Of a stretch of DNA of 64,000 bases, positions 25,901 through 35,990 are shown piece by piece (within the stretch, counting starts at the first letter, position 1; every line of letters begins with the position of its first letter). Source of the DNA: Cylicocyclus nassatus (Eukaryota; Nematoda; Chromadorea; Rhabditida; Strongylidae); NCBI GenBank assembly GCA_958299035.1, contig CATQJL010000316.1, forward strand, positions 50,093,585-50,157,584, given 5' to 3'. The notes under the pieces were generated by a model that did not search any database, was not told the DNA's origin, and saw only the letters and a program-made list of their open reading frames with translations. The position numbers and the translations under genes were made by a program.

Positions 25901-28900
25901 TCGACTGAGCAGTACCGCTAACTTTGGATCTCATCAAACTCTTTCATAAAATTTTGTGCTGAAAAATCCGAAAGAACCCACTTATTTTGCTCTTTTTGAG
26001 GCGGCAAAAAATGCAATTTTTTGACATTTTTGATTTTGTTCGCCGTTGACATACCAGGTAATCTTTTCGTTCTTCTAGTAGCAGTTGTTCTAGCTCTAAT
26101 CTTACTATATAGAGTAAAAGTTCCGCGACCGCAGTATGTTTATGATTTCCATGCGACTTGAAGGGACCATAAAGACAGGTTATGTTTGAGCTAACAATTT
26201 GTAGGTTCAAAATTTTTCTGAAATCAAACGTCGATGTGCGTTTCGTAGCACAAGTCAGCAAATATTATGTATGTTTTAAAAGAAATTTTTCTTTTGGCTG
26301 TAGATTTCACGGCTATAGAGTAAAGACGAAAATTTTTACATTTGTTTTGCTGTCTTTTCAAAGTACGCAACCACACAGCGAACAAAGATCTATGAAAACG
26401 AAAATATGCCTGAAAAACTAGAAAAGAGAGCTTTTGAATGACTAAGCATTGTTTATGAAGAATTATTTCTTCCTCCAAAATCGGCACTTCAAAAAAGGTA
26501 TCGAAAACGGGTAGAACTTTTGAAACAACCCAATATAATCCCAATGGGATTCGTTGAGAGAGTACTGACAAGAGAAGGATATCAGATCGCGGTGGCGAAC
26601 CGAAATGGTATGCGCTTCATTAGATGCGCCTTGATAGCTTCCATATCTGCTAAGCTTCTCTCTAGAAGAAGTTATGAGCGTATGAATGTCCAAGTTTGCA
26701 ACCATCCAGTACCACATCTTCGAAAACTACTTGAAAACACTCATTTATGTTTTCGGATGTAGGCAAGTTTACGTTGTAGTAAATTCATTCAAAACCATGC
26801 CAATTAGTCACGCCCAAGCTGGTTGTCATAGCACATTACGCATCAAAACCCCATTAACCTCACATCTATTATACCGCCCATAGCTTCTTCTAGAGAAACT
26901 CTTAGCAGATAAGAAAGGTAGCTTTGGAATAAGCTCATTGAGATGCATCCAGTGATGTGCATATAATTCGGGGAGACGGCCCTTCTGAACCGCTAGCGTT
27001 AGCAGCCTAATTAGTGCGCGGCCTCTGATTGGTCGGCGCTACAGCGGCGCGTGGGTAGGCGAGAACTATGCTGTCGTTAGAGACCTCTGAATTTCCCATG
27101 AAACACAAAAATGTTATAGATGGGCGGCTAAGGTAAATTCTTCAGCTTACACGTGCAAACTTCATGGTGTTTTGAATGGCAAGAAACACGAAAGGCCAGT
27201 AAAAAAACATGGAACTTTTCCAACTTTTTGTCTTCATAATCCAAACATAGTCACTATCGTTATTTGTGTACCTCGCTTGCTTTGGAATGCTCAGAGATAT
27301 TTAAAAACTCTGATAGATTATAAGAAAAGCAGAGTAATTAGCGCCGCCCGGGCAGAGTAATTGGCGCTAGGACGAAGCGGTTCAGAAGGGCATACACCCT
27401 ATAATTCGTTGATTTCCAAAACTTTTGTTTGAGACTTTTGAGGGAGCTTTGATAACCAGCAGATAGGGTAAACCTTTTGCCAACTTCAGCAATTTTTCTT
27501 CTTTATAAGCTGTTTTTTGGGATTTTCCTAAATAATTTTCCAAAATTCTTGAGCTTTGGAAAAATCCCATAATAGATAATTGCACAAAACCTGCAATATC
27601 ATCAGAAATGTGGTTTCGAAACTCCATTATCACTATCACTCTTGCGAAGCAAATGAACGATTTGGGCTTCAAAATATTAAGATTTTGAAACTGGTACGTC
27701 AGTGCGCAATGCGAAATTGAGAAATACTGCTATTTTTCTTGTAGAATTCGCGTTTCTCGCCATGAAATAAAGCTGTTAGAAATAAGAGAAGATGCTGCGT
27801 TGAATGGTATCTGCAATGTTTGCCATGTTATGGTCTACTAGGTTAGAATAGCCCGAGTATAAAATTTGATCAAGATCACTCAAAAAATATTAGGTTGTCG
27901 AAAGTTCTGTCCGTTTTTTTTATCGCTCACTAAAACTTACAGAACATCAATGCATAGATGTCTTAGGTACCATTCGATTCCGATTTTTATTCTCTTTCTT
28001 GAAGCTATATTTGTTCTCTGATCTATCGTGTATTTGCGATGTTATCGACATGGCTTTTCGAGCAGCTCAGCTAACGCCAAATCTTTCTTAAGATTCGAAA
28101 AATTTTATCCTGATGTTTTCAAGGAGCGCTCGTAACTGTTATGTAGAGCAAACCTTTGGCTACATTGTATCCATTTTAGATTACATGGGCCACGTTTACT
28201 AAGTCCGTTATAACCATTTATTTAATAAAAACCGCGGCTTTTTGATTACATTTACCACCCAAAATTATCGAAAATTCCAGAAAGCTGCTTTCTCAAAGCA
28301 AATCATACTTGGTTATATTGAATAAACAATGTTTAATAAAAATCGTGTTTCAAATCACAGGAATTTCAAAAGCTTCCATGTATTTGCTGCAGTTGCGTCT
28401 TTCATGACTTGGCCAAAATTGTGACCTTCGAAAAAAATAATTTTTTAAAGCTAAAAACAGCAGAGTAAGAAAATATAAAAATTATGCGTTGTAGTCCGAG
28501 AATTGCTCTATTTTATCCATACTTAACCTTTCCCGAATTGAAATGAAATTTTTGAAAATTAGCCGAACTTCGAGCACATAAAATTGACGGGTGAAGATTT
28601 TTGGCAGCTATCAAAAAAGCATACAAGATTATGGTTCGAGTATGTATCCTTAAGATAGAGGAAGAAAAGCTGCATCGAATGCATGCTGAAATTCATTTGG
28701 GTCTTCATGTGCGTGGTTTTATAGTGGTTTGAAAAAACTGACAAAACTTTCGGAACAACCTGATATATCTTACTGTTAGAAATTCTGAAATACAAGCCAC
28801 AAAGCTACAAAAAATTGCTTCAGATGAGCTATACCCGCTGGTTTGCTATCGCTGGCTGTTAAAGCTTCCTCTGAAGTCTAGAGTAAAACTTTTGAAAATT

Positions 28901-31900
28901 AGCAAAAGTCAGACATGGTGTAAGGGAAGGGTTTGTTCCCAAGCAAATGTATAAAATTAAGCTCCTCTCTCTCAATCAATTACATTGCAGATAAGCACTG
29001 GAAAGGGAAAAAATTCTGCATTGGATACAGCTTGAAATGTTTGTTTATTTATTGTACGAGATTTGCTGATCATTTCGAAAAACTGACAACTTTTGCACTG
29101 ACTGAATATGTGCGACGCACCTATGCTGGATTTTGTTTAGTTCTTTAATTACCGCGCAGGTGAGTTATACGTAAAGTTGAGTGCAAGAAAGAGCCCAAAT
29201 CGCCCTCATCTGAACGCAAGCGAGCGTGCTTTGGCGCGGCCAATACTGGCGTTGTGGTAACTCATGAGCGCGAATGCTAAGCAAGCCCGCAATCCATTTC
29301 GGCAGCCGAGCCTCGCCTACAGTGATATGGGCGATTTCGTGCAGTCGACTTAAAGGCAGTGTCCGGGCAAAAAGTCGATTTTGAGATTTTGTGCTTACCC
29401 GGGCCTATTCGCTATGCTGAATCCGGAAATCCACATTGGAAAGCGCAAAAACGGCAAAAAAGGGCTCTAACGGAGGAGGGAAATCGAAAGTGGGCGGGTC
29501 CTCCCCACTGTGGATTTCGCAATCCCAGCTTCTGGAGCGATCTTCCCAATTCCTTTAGCGCCCTGAGATCTCCACCGCAGGTGCGAATGCATGACTTGAA
29601 ATCGGAACCGAGAAGATCGCTTTGGAAGCTGGGAGCGTGAATTCACAGTGGGGAAGACCCCGCCCACTTGCTGATTTCCCTCCACTGTTACAGCCCTTTT
29701 ACGTCGTTTTCGCGCTTTCCAGTGTGGATTTTCGGATTCAGAATAGTTCGCATATTGCGCATGGCAAACTGATTCGCTGGTAATTAGTTAATAGAACTTG
29801 GAAAGAATTTGTGGGAATTGGCAGCTGCTAGGTGCAAGTTGTGGTGTACTGTGCGTGGTGCAAGAGACATTTCAAGAACCGAATGCACGTGCCGGGGAGA
29901 GCTGCAAAGTCGCCTCTTATTTCAGTGCGCTTGGAATGCGCATTTATCGTTTTCTAGCCATCTTTTGCACTTCCTACAACCCCAATAGCTTGGCGTATGA
30001 ATGGCAACGCATGCTATTAGGTCATTGTTCGTAGAGTTTTTATAATAAAATAAGACAGAATTCCAGCAAAATTTAGTCGATAATGCATGTTCCGACGTTG
30101 CGCACAACCTTCTGCAACCATGCAGTCAGATTTTCAGTTCCATTTTTCCAGAACTCAGCGGACCCGTTTCCCCAAAAAAAAGCCGTCTAACAGCGCCTGA
30201 GATCGTCTTCAAAATCAAAACAGACGTTCATATCTGCTGACATTCCATGTCCGATTGTCACTGAATCTCGGCTCGCGTATAACTTTGAGCTTTTGAGCCT
30301 TGAGCCAAAATTGACAAAAACCTATATTTTGGGCTAACGTTTCGGCGGCGTCACCTTCTTCAGAGCCTGAGAAAGTCAGAAACATTGCGACTTATCCGCT
30401 CAAACACCTTGTCAGCCTACAAAAACAAACTTAACATTATGACAAACACTACTACGGTACTAAAGGACAGACCAAGCTAGCGCTCACCTCAACAGACTTA
30501 ACGGTAAACAGAGCGAGTACCACCGACTGAGATAATGCCCTCATTACCAAAGGGCCGGGCATACTTCACGCGATTTCAGTCGCGACGCGATTTGGCAAGA
30601 TTCCAACTGTCTATAACTCACTGTAAGCACATTTCAAATGTACAGAAGATTTTATCCATCCACGTGATTTATACACACTATGCATGTGCAGTTTGCTAGT
30701 GTTGGATCTGAACATTTCTGGCGAATTGCCAAATCGCGCCGCGACCGAAGTCGCGTTAAGTATGCGTGGCCCTCAAAATAGCCTCTTTTATACGCATCTG
30801 ACCTCGACCTCATAGATCAAAACCCACAGAGGTTTTGATATAGAGCCACTTCATTGGTCACAGCGATGCATTCGTCTTTGCAATTCATTCTTGGGTTCTT
30901 GGATGTTATTCAAAACTCCTCTAGTGTTTTCCGCGCTACCACTTCAGTTTCTCGCGATAGGATCGTGACAGATGTTTCGAAAAATTGATTTTCATGGCAT
31001 TGCTGCGATGGGCGCCTAGTGGCGTGGATGTTTTAGATTTTTGAAGACCATCCAGGTGCTCCTTAATTTTTTAATTCTTAAAATAAAGGTTTTATCAATC
31101 TTGGCTCAAGGCTCAAAAAACAAGCTCAAAGACGTTCATATGATTTGTGATAGACTGGAACAGATGTTAATATGCTAAAGCGAGATCTCAGGAGTACACT
31201 GGATACTAATGTACCTCCCTCCCAAGTCCCGCAAGACAGCTATGACGGCGTTTGCTGTAGGTGGCTAAGTTTTGTCGCGTAGGAAAGCTCACTGAGTTTA
31301 TTAGGCCTTTTCTGCAGTAGGGACTCGTTCGGACGGTGCAGAGTCGGGTTGCATATGGTATGGGTGACCGTCTAACAAGACGGTTCTTTCCTGTTCTTGC
31401 CTAGCAATCTTTGGTGCAGATTCTCCTGCCCATACTGCAAAAAGTCTTGTTCAGAATTCACTTTGTAAGCTTTTAGTATTTTGGCAACCCACTCCTTTCC
31501 TATCTCATATTGACGAGAAGACGACGTTTTTCATGATCGGCAAAAACCTGCGCAAAACGTTTTTTGATAAGAAAAAAATGAGCAAGTGCCAAAAATGCTT
31601 TTTTTGCATTTTGATAAATCTTTCTTTGGAAGCTAAGGGATTAAGGAATCATCTTTTTATCAAAAACAATCAGTTTACCTCAAAGGGTATGATCAGCTCT
31701 TCCAATCTTGTACGCAGCTTGCGGCAAATCAACCGCTTCTCAAAGAGATGATAACGAGAATGAAAACTCTACGAACTTATGAAGCGTATATAAGCTGAGT
31801 TTTTGATGGTTTATTTGAGTTACTCAAAGGGAACCGCGGTTATTCGGAGTCATCAATCTTTTTTTGAACTGAATGAAGAAGTCGTAAGGTTGCGCTGAGG

Positions 31901-33187
31901 ATAAAATGACAGTGCTGCTCATTTTTCAATAAGAAATTGAAATTAATGGATATTTCGATAAATCCTGGCATCCAAGCAGTAGTTACTCGAAGTTCGTCAT
32001 CCTGAAATTTTTTCACTTATCATACCAAAAACATGCGAAGCAGTGCTGTGTGAGATTCTCGAGTACAGCTTTACGATGTTTTCATTGAGTTTGTGGAAAG
32101 AAAAATGATTTCAAACCATAGAGAACTCAACTTATATGGCAGTGAACTGTCATTTATAAGCTGAGGTAAGGTAGTACAGCCTTCGAAAGATGAGTAACAT
32201 GAGGGCGACGGAATCCCAGAAAACCCAGATATAAGGCGTCCCCGCACAGCCTTCCGAGAGGGGATGACGTACGGACCGAAGCGACAAATGACTCAGTGGT
32301 AACTTAACATCTTCTGACGTTGATCTCAAAGTGATATTGCAGGATCGTATGGGTTTTACGGGCGACAAGGATATCCAAGCCAATATCCGCAAACGAGAAT
32401 GCAAGGTATGCAGGGTAAACAAAGGAATTTAGACTGGTGAAATTCTTCCTAGACCCACCCAATAATTCCCCTTTGTATGAGAAAAGTAAGGGCAAATCAT
32501 TGGGCTGGCTCCACATGTTAGACAACCATTTTATCTGTTTTAACATGGTCGAGAAAGTCCGACTCTGCAGGATACGGTTCTATGGGACGACAAGGCTGGT
32601 CGAATCAGTATCCGAACATGGGAATGTACGGTATGCAGGGTAAATTTCACTTGTACAGTCAAAGCTGTTTATAACATCTCAAACGCAAAAGCAGTTGACA
32701 GAGGAATTGCATTTGCTTCAAGTATAGAATACCTTTCTTAGAACATTCATTAAAACTTCTGAAGTAAACGCAGGTAATATTGCAGGGCGTAGAAATGATT
32801 ACTATGGGCAACATGGGCAGTATGGGCAGTATGGGCAGTATGGACAGTATGGACAGTATGGACAGCATGGACGGTATGGGCAGCGTGGGCAATATGGGCA
32901 GTACGGGCAGAGTGGCAAAGATCGGATAAGCTCGGGTATGGGCTTCATGTCAATGATGGACCCTAATACGCAAGGCGCAAGGAATATGGGTCAGCATGAT
33001 TACGGTCGAATGCAAGGAGGGAACATGGTGAATAAGAGAATGTTCAAGAGCTTAAATGCTAGAGCAATTAAGGCTAGTTTATTTGCCGCTCACCTGCTTG
33101 TTTTGTCTGATTGACCTTACTTAGTTTATATCTCTTTAGGTGGCGACTAACCCAACAACTAAAGCGACTGAGAAGACGGCCAGTTAA
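10963..33187 (+). CDS. Secreted Met/Gln/Gly-rich and Tyr/Gly/Gln-rich repetitive protein, seven exons
   Basis: Proposed exons: 10963-11011, 17404-17439, 22535-23497, 32343-32414, 32571-32639, 32786-33027 and 33140-33187 (TAA). Together they give 1,479 nt, in frame, 492 aa. All introns are GT..AG. The first five splice in phase 1 and the last in phase 0. Residues 1-16 are a signal peptide (MVSTTAWIIAIAFLAT). Next come a TTEKTPAPTETEE linker, a KPGFGGKRKHGD segment, then M-Q-G-M-rich sequence with four units of 51, 54, 51 and about 51 residues (starting at 22861, 23014, 23176 and 23329). Each unit holds PRNNLGSLGM, GWSGNRMQ and TRDN-like steps. Two similar mini-exons (GRQG, QYP, GMQG) precede a YGQ tract, and the tail reads VATNPTTKATEKTAS. 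I see no cysteine after the signal peptide. I recognise no family. A secreted matrix, adhesive or coat role is inference. The exon chain rests on phase and composition without transcripts, and further exons in the large introns are possible. Confidence 0.7.
11012..12563. other. Intron 1, left portion
   Basis: No further credible exon is visible. An ATGG followed by GTGAG near 11614 could mimic a tiny first exon, but nothing supports it. The sequence is AT-rich with several poly-A runs. Confidence 0.35.
12564..14093. mobile_element. Tc1-type long foldback element within intron 1
   Basis: The left end reads CAGTGCTGACCATAATTATA after a TA. The right end is its reverse complement with one changed base at the tip. 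The arms of roughly 550 bp pair almost throughout, leaving a loop near 13120-13540. Internal duplicates of the end motif, with ACAAAATTATAAAGCC and its complement, lie at about 12762 and 13900. The layout is the same as in the 3377-5053 element, but the arm sequence differs. No transposase is present. Confidence 0.85.
14715..14925. repeat. GC-rich foldback with a perfect inner hairpin
   Basis: The outer arms pair TTGATTCAACTGACTTGGCG with CGCCAAGCCAGTTGAATCAA. The inner hairpin at 14826-14864 has GCTTGCACCCTCGACGC on one side and its exact complement on the other, with a 5-base loop. A small non-autonomous element is the likely origin. Confidence 0.75.
15883..16300. repeat. Inverted-repeat element inside intron 1
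   Basis: The arms meet near 16110. GTATAGGGTCCTGC (about 15960) pairs with GCAGGCCCCTATAC (about 16235), and CCTGTTCAACAGG-like sequence faces CCAGTTGAACAGG near the centre. CGTGCGTACGGCCAT and its partner ATGGCCGTGCGCACG lie between. The arms are diverged, so this is an old copy. No coding content is seen. Confidence 0.7.
18165..19114. mobile_element. Mariner-derived foldback, fully palindromic
   Basis: The left end TTAGGTTGTTAAATAAGTTT and right end AAACTTATGTAACAACCTAA-like sequence are flanked by TA on both sides (18163-18164 and 19115-19116). The two halves pair over nearly the whole 950 bp, with only a short centre near 18640. The TTAGGTTGTT tip and TA target fit mariner. Transposase sequence is absent. 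It lies in intron 2 of the secreted repeat-protein gene. Confidence 0.85.
20310..21625. mobile_element. hAT-like inverted-repeat element
   Basis: The termini TAGTGGCGTACCCAGG and its right partner (GGTACGCCACTG) are flanked by an 8-bp near-duplicate, GTGTAGAC at 20302-20309 and GTGTAGAT at 21626-21633. An 8-bp target duplication is the hAT hallmark. The inner arms (about 20870-21160 and 21270-21590) pair closely, for example GATGATCCCCGGCGC with its complement. The left arm has extra sequence (20330-20860). No intact transposase is present. It lies in intron 2 of the repeat-protein gene. Confidence 0.75.
22861..23497 (+). repeat. Coding tandem repeats of 153-162 bp
   Basis: Four copies begin at 22861, 23014, 23176 and 23329 with the same start, ATGCAAGGAATGCAAGGAAT. 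Spacings are 153, 162 and 153 bp. The copies are nearly identical at DNA level, and differences fall mostly in Met/Lys/Thr/Arg codons. Shorter imperfect M-Q-G-M steps precede them from about 22620. Such homogeneity points to recent unequal crossover or gene conversion. Confidence 0.9.
23577..23813. repeat. Small foldback (MITE) right after the repeat exon
   Basis: CACTGCCCAAGCGGCAG pairs with the GCCGCTTGGGCAG side. CGCCTCCAAACTG and CGTATTCGCACGG face their complements near 23720-23750. It starts about 80 bases after the donor at 23497. The GGGCAGTGTC-type end recurs at 36988 and near 29351. Confidence 0.75.
24728..24763 (+). repeat. G-rich purine tract
   Basis: A run of G and A with six or more G-blocks. 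It could form a quadruplex, or it may simply be a low-complexity relic. It sits in intron 3 of the repeat-protein gene. Confidence 0.5.
25622..26533. mobile_element. Deleted mariner with intact ends
   Basis: The ends TTGGGTTGTTTCAAAAGTTC and the exact reverse complement at 26502-26533 match over more than 30 bp. TA flanks both sides (25620-25621 and 26534-26535). At 912 bp it is about 370 bp shorter than a full mariner. I cannot read a transposase. Confidence 0.85.
26957..27410. repeat. Inverted-repeat element
   Basis: GCCCTTCTGAACCGCTAGCG near 26988 pairs with CGCTAGGACGAAGCGGTTC and AGAAGGGC near 27365-27392. The outer ATAATTCGGGG and CCCTATAATTCG also pair partly. The left arm carries a GC-rich block, and the middle is AT-rich. 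No coding content is seen. Confidence 0.7.
27890..28763. mobile_element. Deleted mariner copy
   Basis: The left end TTAGGTTGTCGAAAGTTCTG and right end (reverse complement TCAGGTTGTTCCGAAAGTTT) are flanked by TA at 27888-27889 and 28764-28765. The length is 874 bp, almost the same as the copy at 41826-42698. The interior is too decayed to read as a transposase. Confidence 0.8.
29400..29760. repeat. Foldback element
   Basis: CTGAATCCGGAAATCCACA near 29418 pairs with TGTGGATTTTCGGATTCAG near 29722. GTGGGCGGGTC and CCCCACTGTG pair with partners around 29650-29670. The 93-codon frame on the plus strand here is only palindrome reading-through. Confidence 0.75.
30290..31140. mobile_element. Inverted-repeat element with a nested PIF/Harbinger-like MITE
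   Basis: TGAGCCTTGAGCCAAAATTG near 30296 pairs with CAATCTTGGCTCAAGGCTCA near 31095. A smaller foldback at 30549-30778 lies within it: GGGCCGGGCATACTT and CGCGATTTCAGTCGCG have partners near 30735-30770. The same small family occurs at 40436-40627. No gene is visible inside. Confidence 0.7.
31141..32342. other. Intron 3, right portion
   Basis: No credible exon was found. A more complex, GC-balanced block at about 31200-31450 looks like a decayed dispersed repeat, but I cannot assign it. Confidence 0.3.
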
Positions 33188-34079
33188 ATAGCAATTTTGC
33201 TAAACTATGGTTGCCAATTGTAATTTCAATAATTATTTCCTTGGAAGTACAATTTTTGAGTTGATAATATGTTTTTGAGTTGCATAGTCACATATTTCGA
33301 AATCTTTGGTAGAAGAGAGAATCTCGCATTTGTCGAAAAAAGAACAACAAAAGAAAACGACAAATGGTGAATGTCAGTAATGTTGACTTGACACAATGCC
33401 AGCAGACTATGGGAAAGAAGTTGAGGATGCTCACTCAAGAAATGCTCATTAGTAACTAGAAGAAGTAATCTTTGATAAAACATGTAATTTATTATTATAG
33501 AAGTTTTGTGCTAGAAATTCAGCTGAAAAATTATGTACGGAAGAGAGATTATGTACCTTCAAATGCTTGCTTCACGCATGTTATCAATATTTTCGAATAG
33601 AAGCTCAATGTGGTATGTTCTAAGAAAACATCGTTATGTTCCCAGCAGTAATTAAGCATTTTTCCTGGACCTTTCAAGTCACTTATAGTTGGTTATCAAA
33701 AATGTACGACGCGCTTGTTGAAAATGGCATCTAATTTAGGTATGCTTTACGCTTTCTAAAGATGACTCATAGCAAGGAATGATATCTATAATTATAGCGA
33801 TTCCGAGTGTGATATAGTGTGATATGCATTTCTTCATAACAACGGCCACCACCAAGATTTAGTGTCAGCCATACCTACTACAAGGTACCAAGTCGACTGG
33901 AAGCATTGCTAAAGAATTCCGGTGACTAAGGTTCCTCTTTCGGCGGAGTCCCTCTTCTATTGACACCTTAATTTTTATATGAATCGGTTCAGCTGGAACT
34001 TATCTGTACTGAGCGAATTACTTCTTGAATACGTTACATAATCCATTAAGCGGTACAGCTGAATCCGAATATTCATAAA
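33188..34079. other. 3' flank of the repeat-protein gene
   Basis: An AT-rich stretch with no further gene. I see no canonical AATAAA close to the TAA at 33185; the nearest variant is AATAAT near 33229. Confidence 0.35.
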
Positions 34080-35990
34080 TTCCGAATCTTCGTAACTACT
34101 TTATCATTTTTGACTATACGAATATTCGAATGGTCGAATATCTGAGGAAGGGAATTCATTCGATTATTCAAATAATCCAGTAAGTGGAAAAGACCTTCAC
34201 TCCAATATTCATTCATTCGCACAATCGAGAAAATATTGGCTTATTCGAATATTCGATTACGAAGAATCTCGAAAGAAATCATTCAAATATTAGAAGATTC
34301 GATAAATTTTGAAAAACATTTGTTTGAATATTTGAATATTCGAGCAAGAGAAAAGTACGTATTCGAACATGCAGTGTTAGAATCTTTACCCGCACACATT
34401 TTTTGAAAAATAGACGCGAATGTATGGACATGTATGGACATGTATGGACATGTCCATACATGTATGCATGTCCGTACATGTCCGTACATGTCCATACATG
34501 TATGGACATGTCCATACATCAGCGTCGCGTGGCCATATCTCGTTTCAGAGTGGACAAATTCTGAATCCAAAGCCACCATTCGATTCAGCTCGGCGCGGAG
34601 AATCTTCTGATATATTGGAAGTGGGGATACGATGTCTTCGATATTCCGTCTTTTCGCGAATATGTGAAGCAACGCCTACCTAACATAGAAGACTTTACTA
34701 AGTACTATTCGATAATACTGTTCTTGTAGATTGTTGTGCGCTAGAAATGGGCTCAGACTTCTTTCCAAAGGAGATAGAAGCATTAATGAATTTTGGAAAA
34801 ATCACGCGTATTTAAATTCTACTCGCCATAACTTCCTTCGGAATAAGTATATTTTGAATCCGAAAACGGCGCCTTGCTCAGCTCATCAAGGCGAATCTTC
34901 TTATGTACAGCATGTCCTTGATATTTCGATTTCAGTATTCTTGAATCTTTCTGAGGACGTCTTTTCGCGAAGGTGTAAAGCAGCGAGCATTGACCCGAGT
35001 ACATTCCAGCAAGGATCTTTCGATAGCACTTTTTCTGTAGATTATGATGTGCTAAATAGTAGCCGCAGGTTTCTTTTCAAAGGAAATAGAACGGCTGGTG
35101 AATTGTGGAAAAATCTTGTCATCCCAAATTTCAATCGCCATATCCGCAGGATACGAAGCTATCTTGCTAAGCAGATTTGAGTTTCGAACAGCAGGTCGCA
35201 TAACCTCTACGAGCAAGTTTTCCGAATATGTTCGGGTTATTCCATTTTTTCTCGTTTGACGCTCCGGAAGCTCGCCGATGGATTTTGGTCAAAATGTTGA
35301 TGCTCTTGAATTGTAAGGAAACTTCGCTTATAGAGGTTTTCGAACACGCTCTTTACGAAAATCGTGGTCTTTGAGGATTACAGGGTCTTTTTGGAGAGAT
35401 ACGGTGAGGTGACTGAAACTGCATCACGAAAGTCCGTAAATTTGGCCGCACTTCTCGCGTATCTGTCAGGAACCTTGCCTGCTTGCTTTTCTCAGTCAAA
35501 GTTACTAGGAATTGTGCTATCGAATCGTGCATTACTCAGGCTCCAGTCTGTTAAATTCGCCGAGTTACGAGCCTACGAAAACACGTCCTCGTGAATTTTG
35601 CCCAAAATGTAAAGATCGCATATTTCGTCGAAATTTCTCCGTGAGCGCTTGTATTCAGAATTCGTCCACTCTGAAGCGAGATATGGCCACGCGACGCTGA
35701 TGTATGGACATGTCCATACATGTATGGACATGTCCGTACATGTCCATACATGATACATTCGCGTCTATTTTTCAAAAAATGTGAGCGGTTTTGTATTCGC
35801 ATGTTTCATACGCGAGCTTTCTTGTATATCCGAATATTGCATTCAAATTTTCGAATCGAGGATGGCGCATATTCGAATATTCGATTTTGAATAATATGAA
35901 ATTCGGACATTATACTAGTTCGTCCAAAAAATTTTCAAAAATCGAATAACTTATATTTAAAAATTTTTCGAACGAATGAATATCGAAGCA
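34080..35990. mobile_element. Large foldback with TATTCG-rich ends and TGTATGGACATG satellite
   Basis: The outer 200-300 bp on each side are dense in ATTCGAATATTCG steps, as in the element at 6913. Inside, GAAAAATAGACGCGAATGTA near 34406 pairs with TACATTCGCGTCTATTTTTC near 35755. CGTCGCGTGGCCATATCTCG near 34523 pairs with its complement near 35680. Each arm carries a short TGTATGGACATG array (34421-34519 and 35700-35752). No transposase was found. Boundaries are approximate. Confidence 0.7.
34421..34519. repeat. TGTATGGACATG / CATGTCCATACA satellite
   Basis: A 12-bp unit is repeated in direct and inverted orientation, so the array is itself self-complementary. A shorter matching array sits in the opposite arm at 35700-35752. 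This accounts for the Met-Asp-Met and Tyr-Gly-His open frames on both strands. Confidence 0.9.

Noticed and set aside
34421..34519. CRISPR-like short repeat array
   Set aside because: The units abut without unique spacers, and this is a eukaryotic genome. It is a simple satellite.
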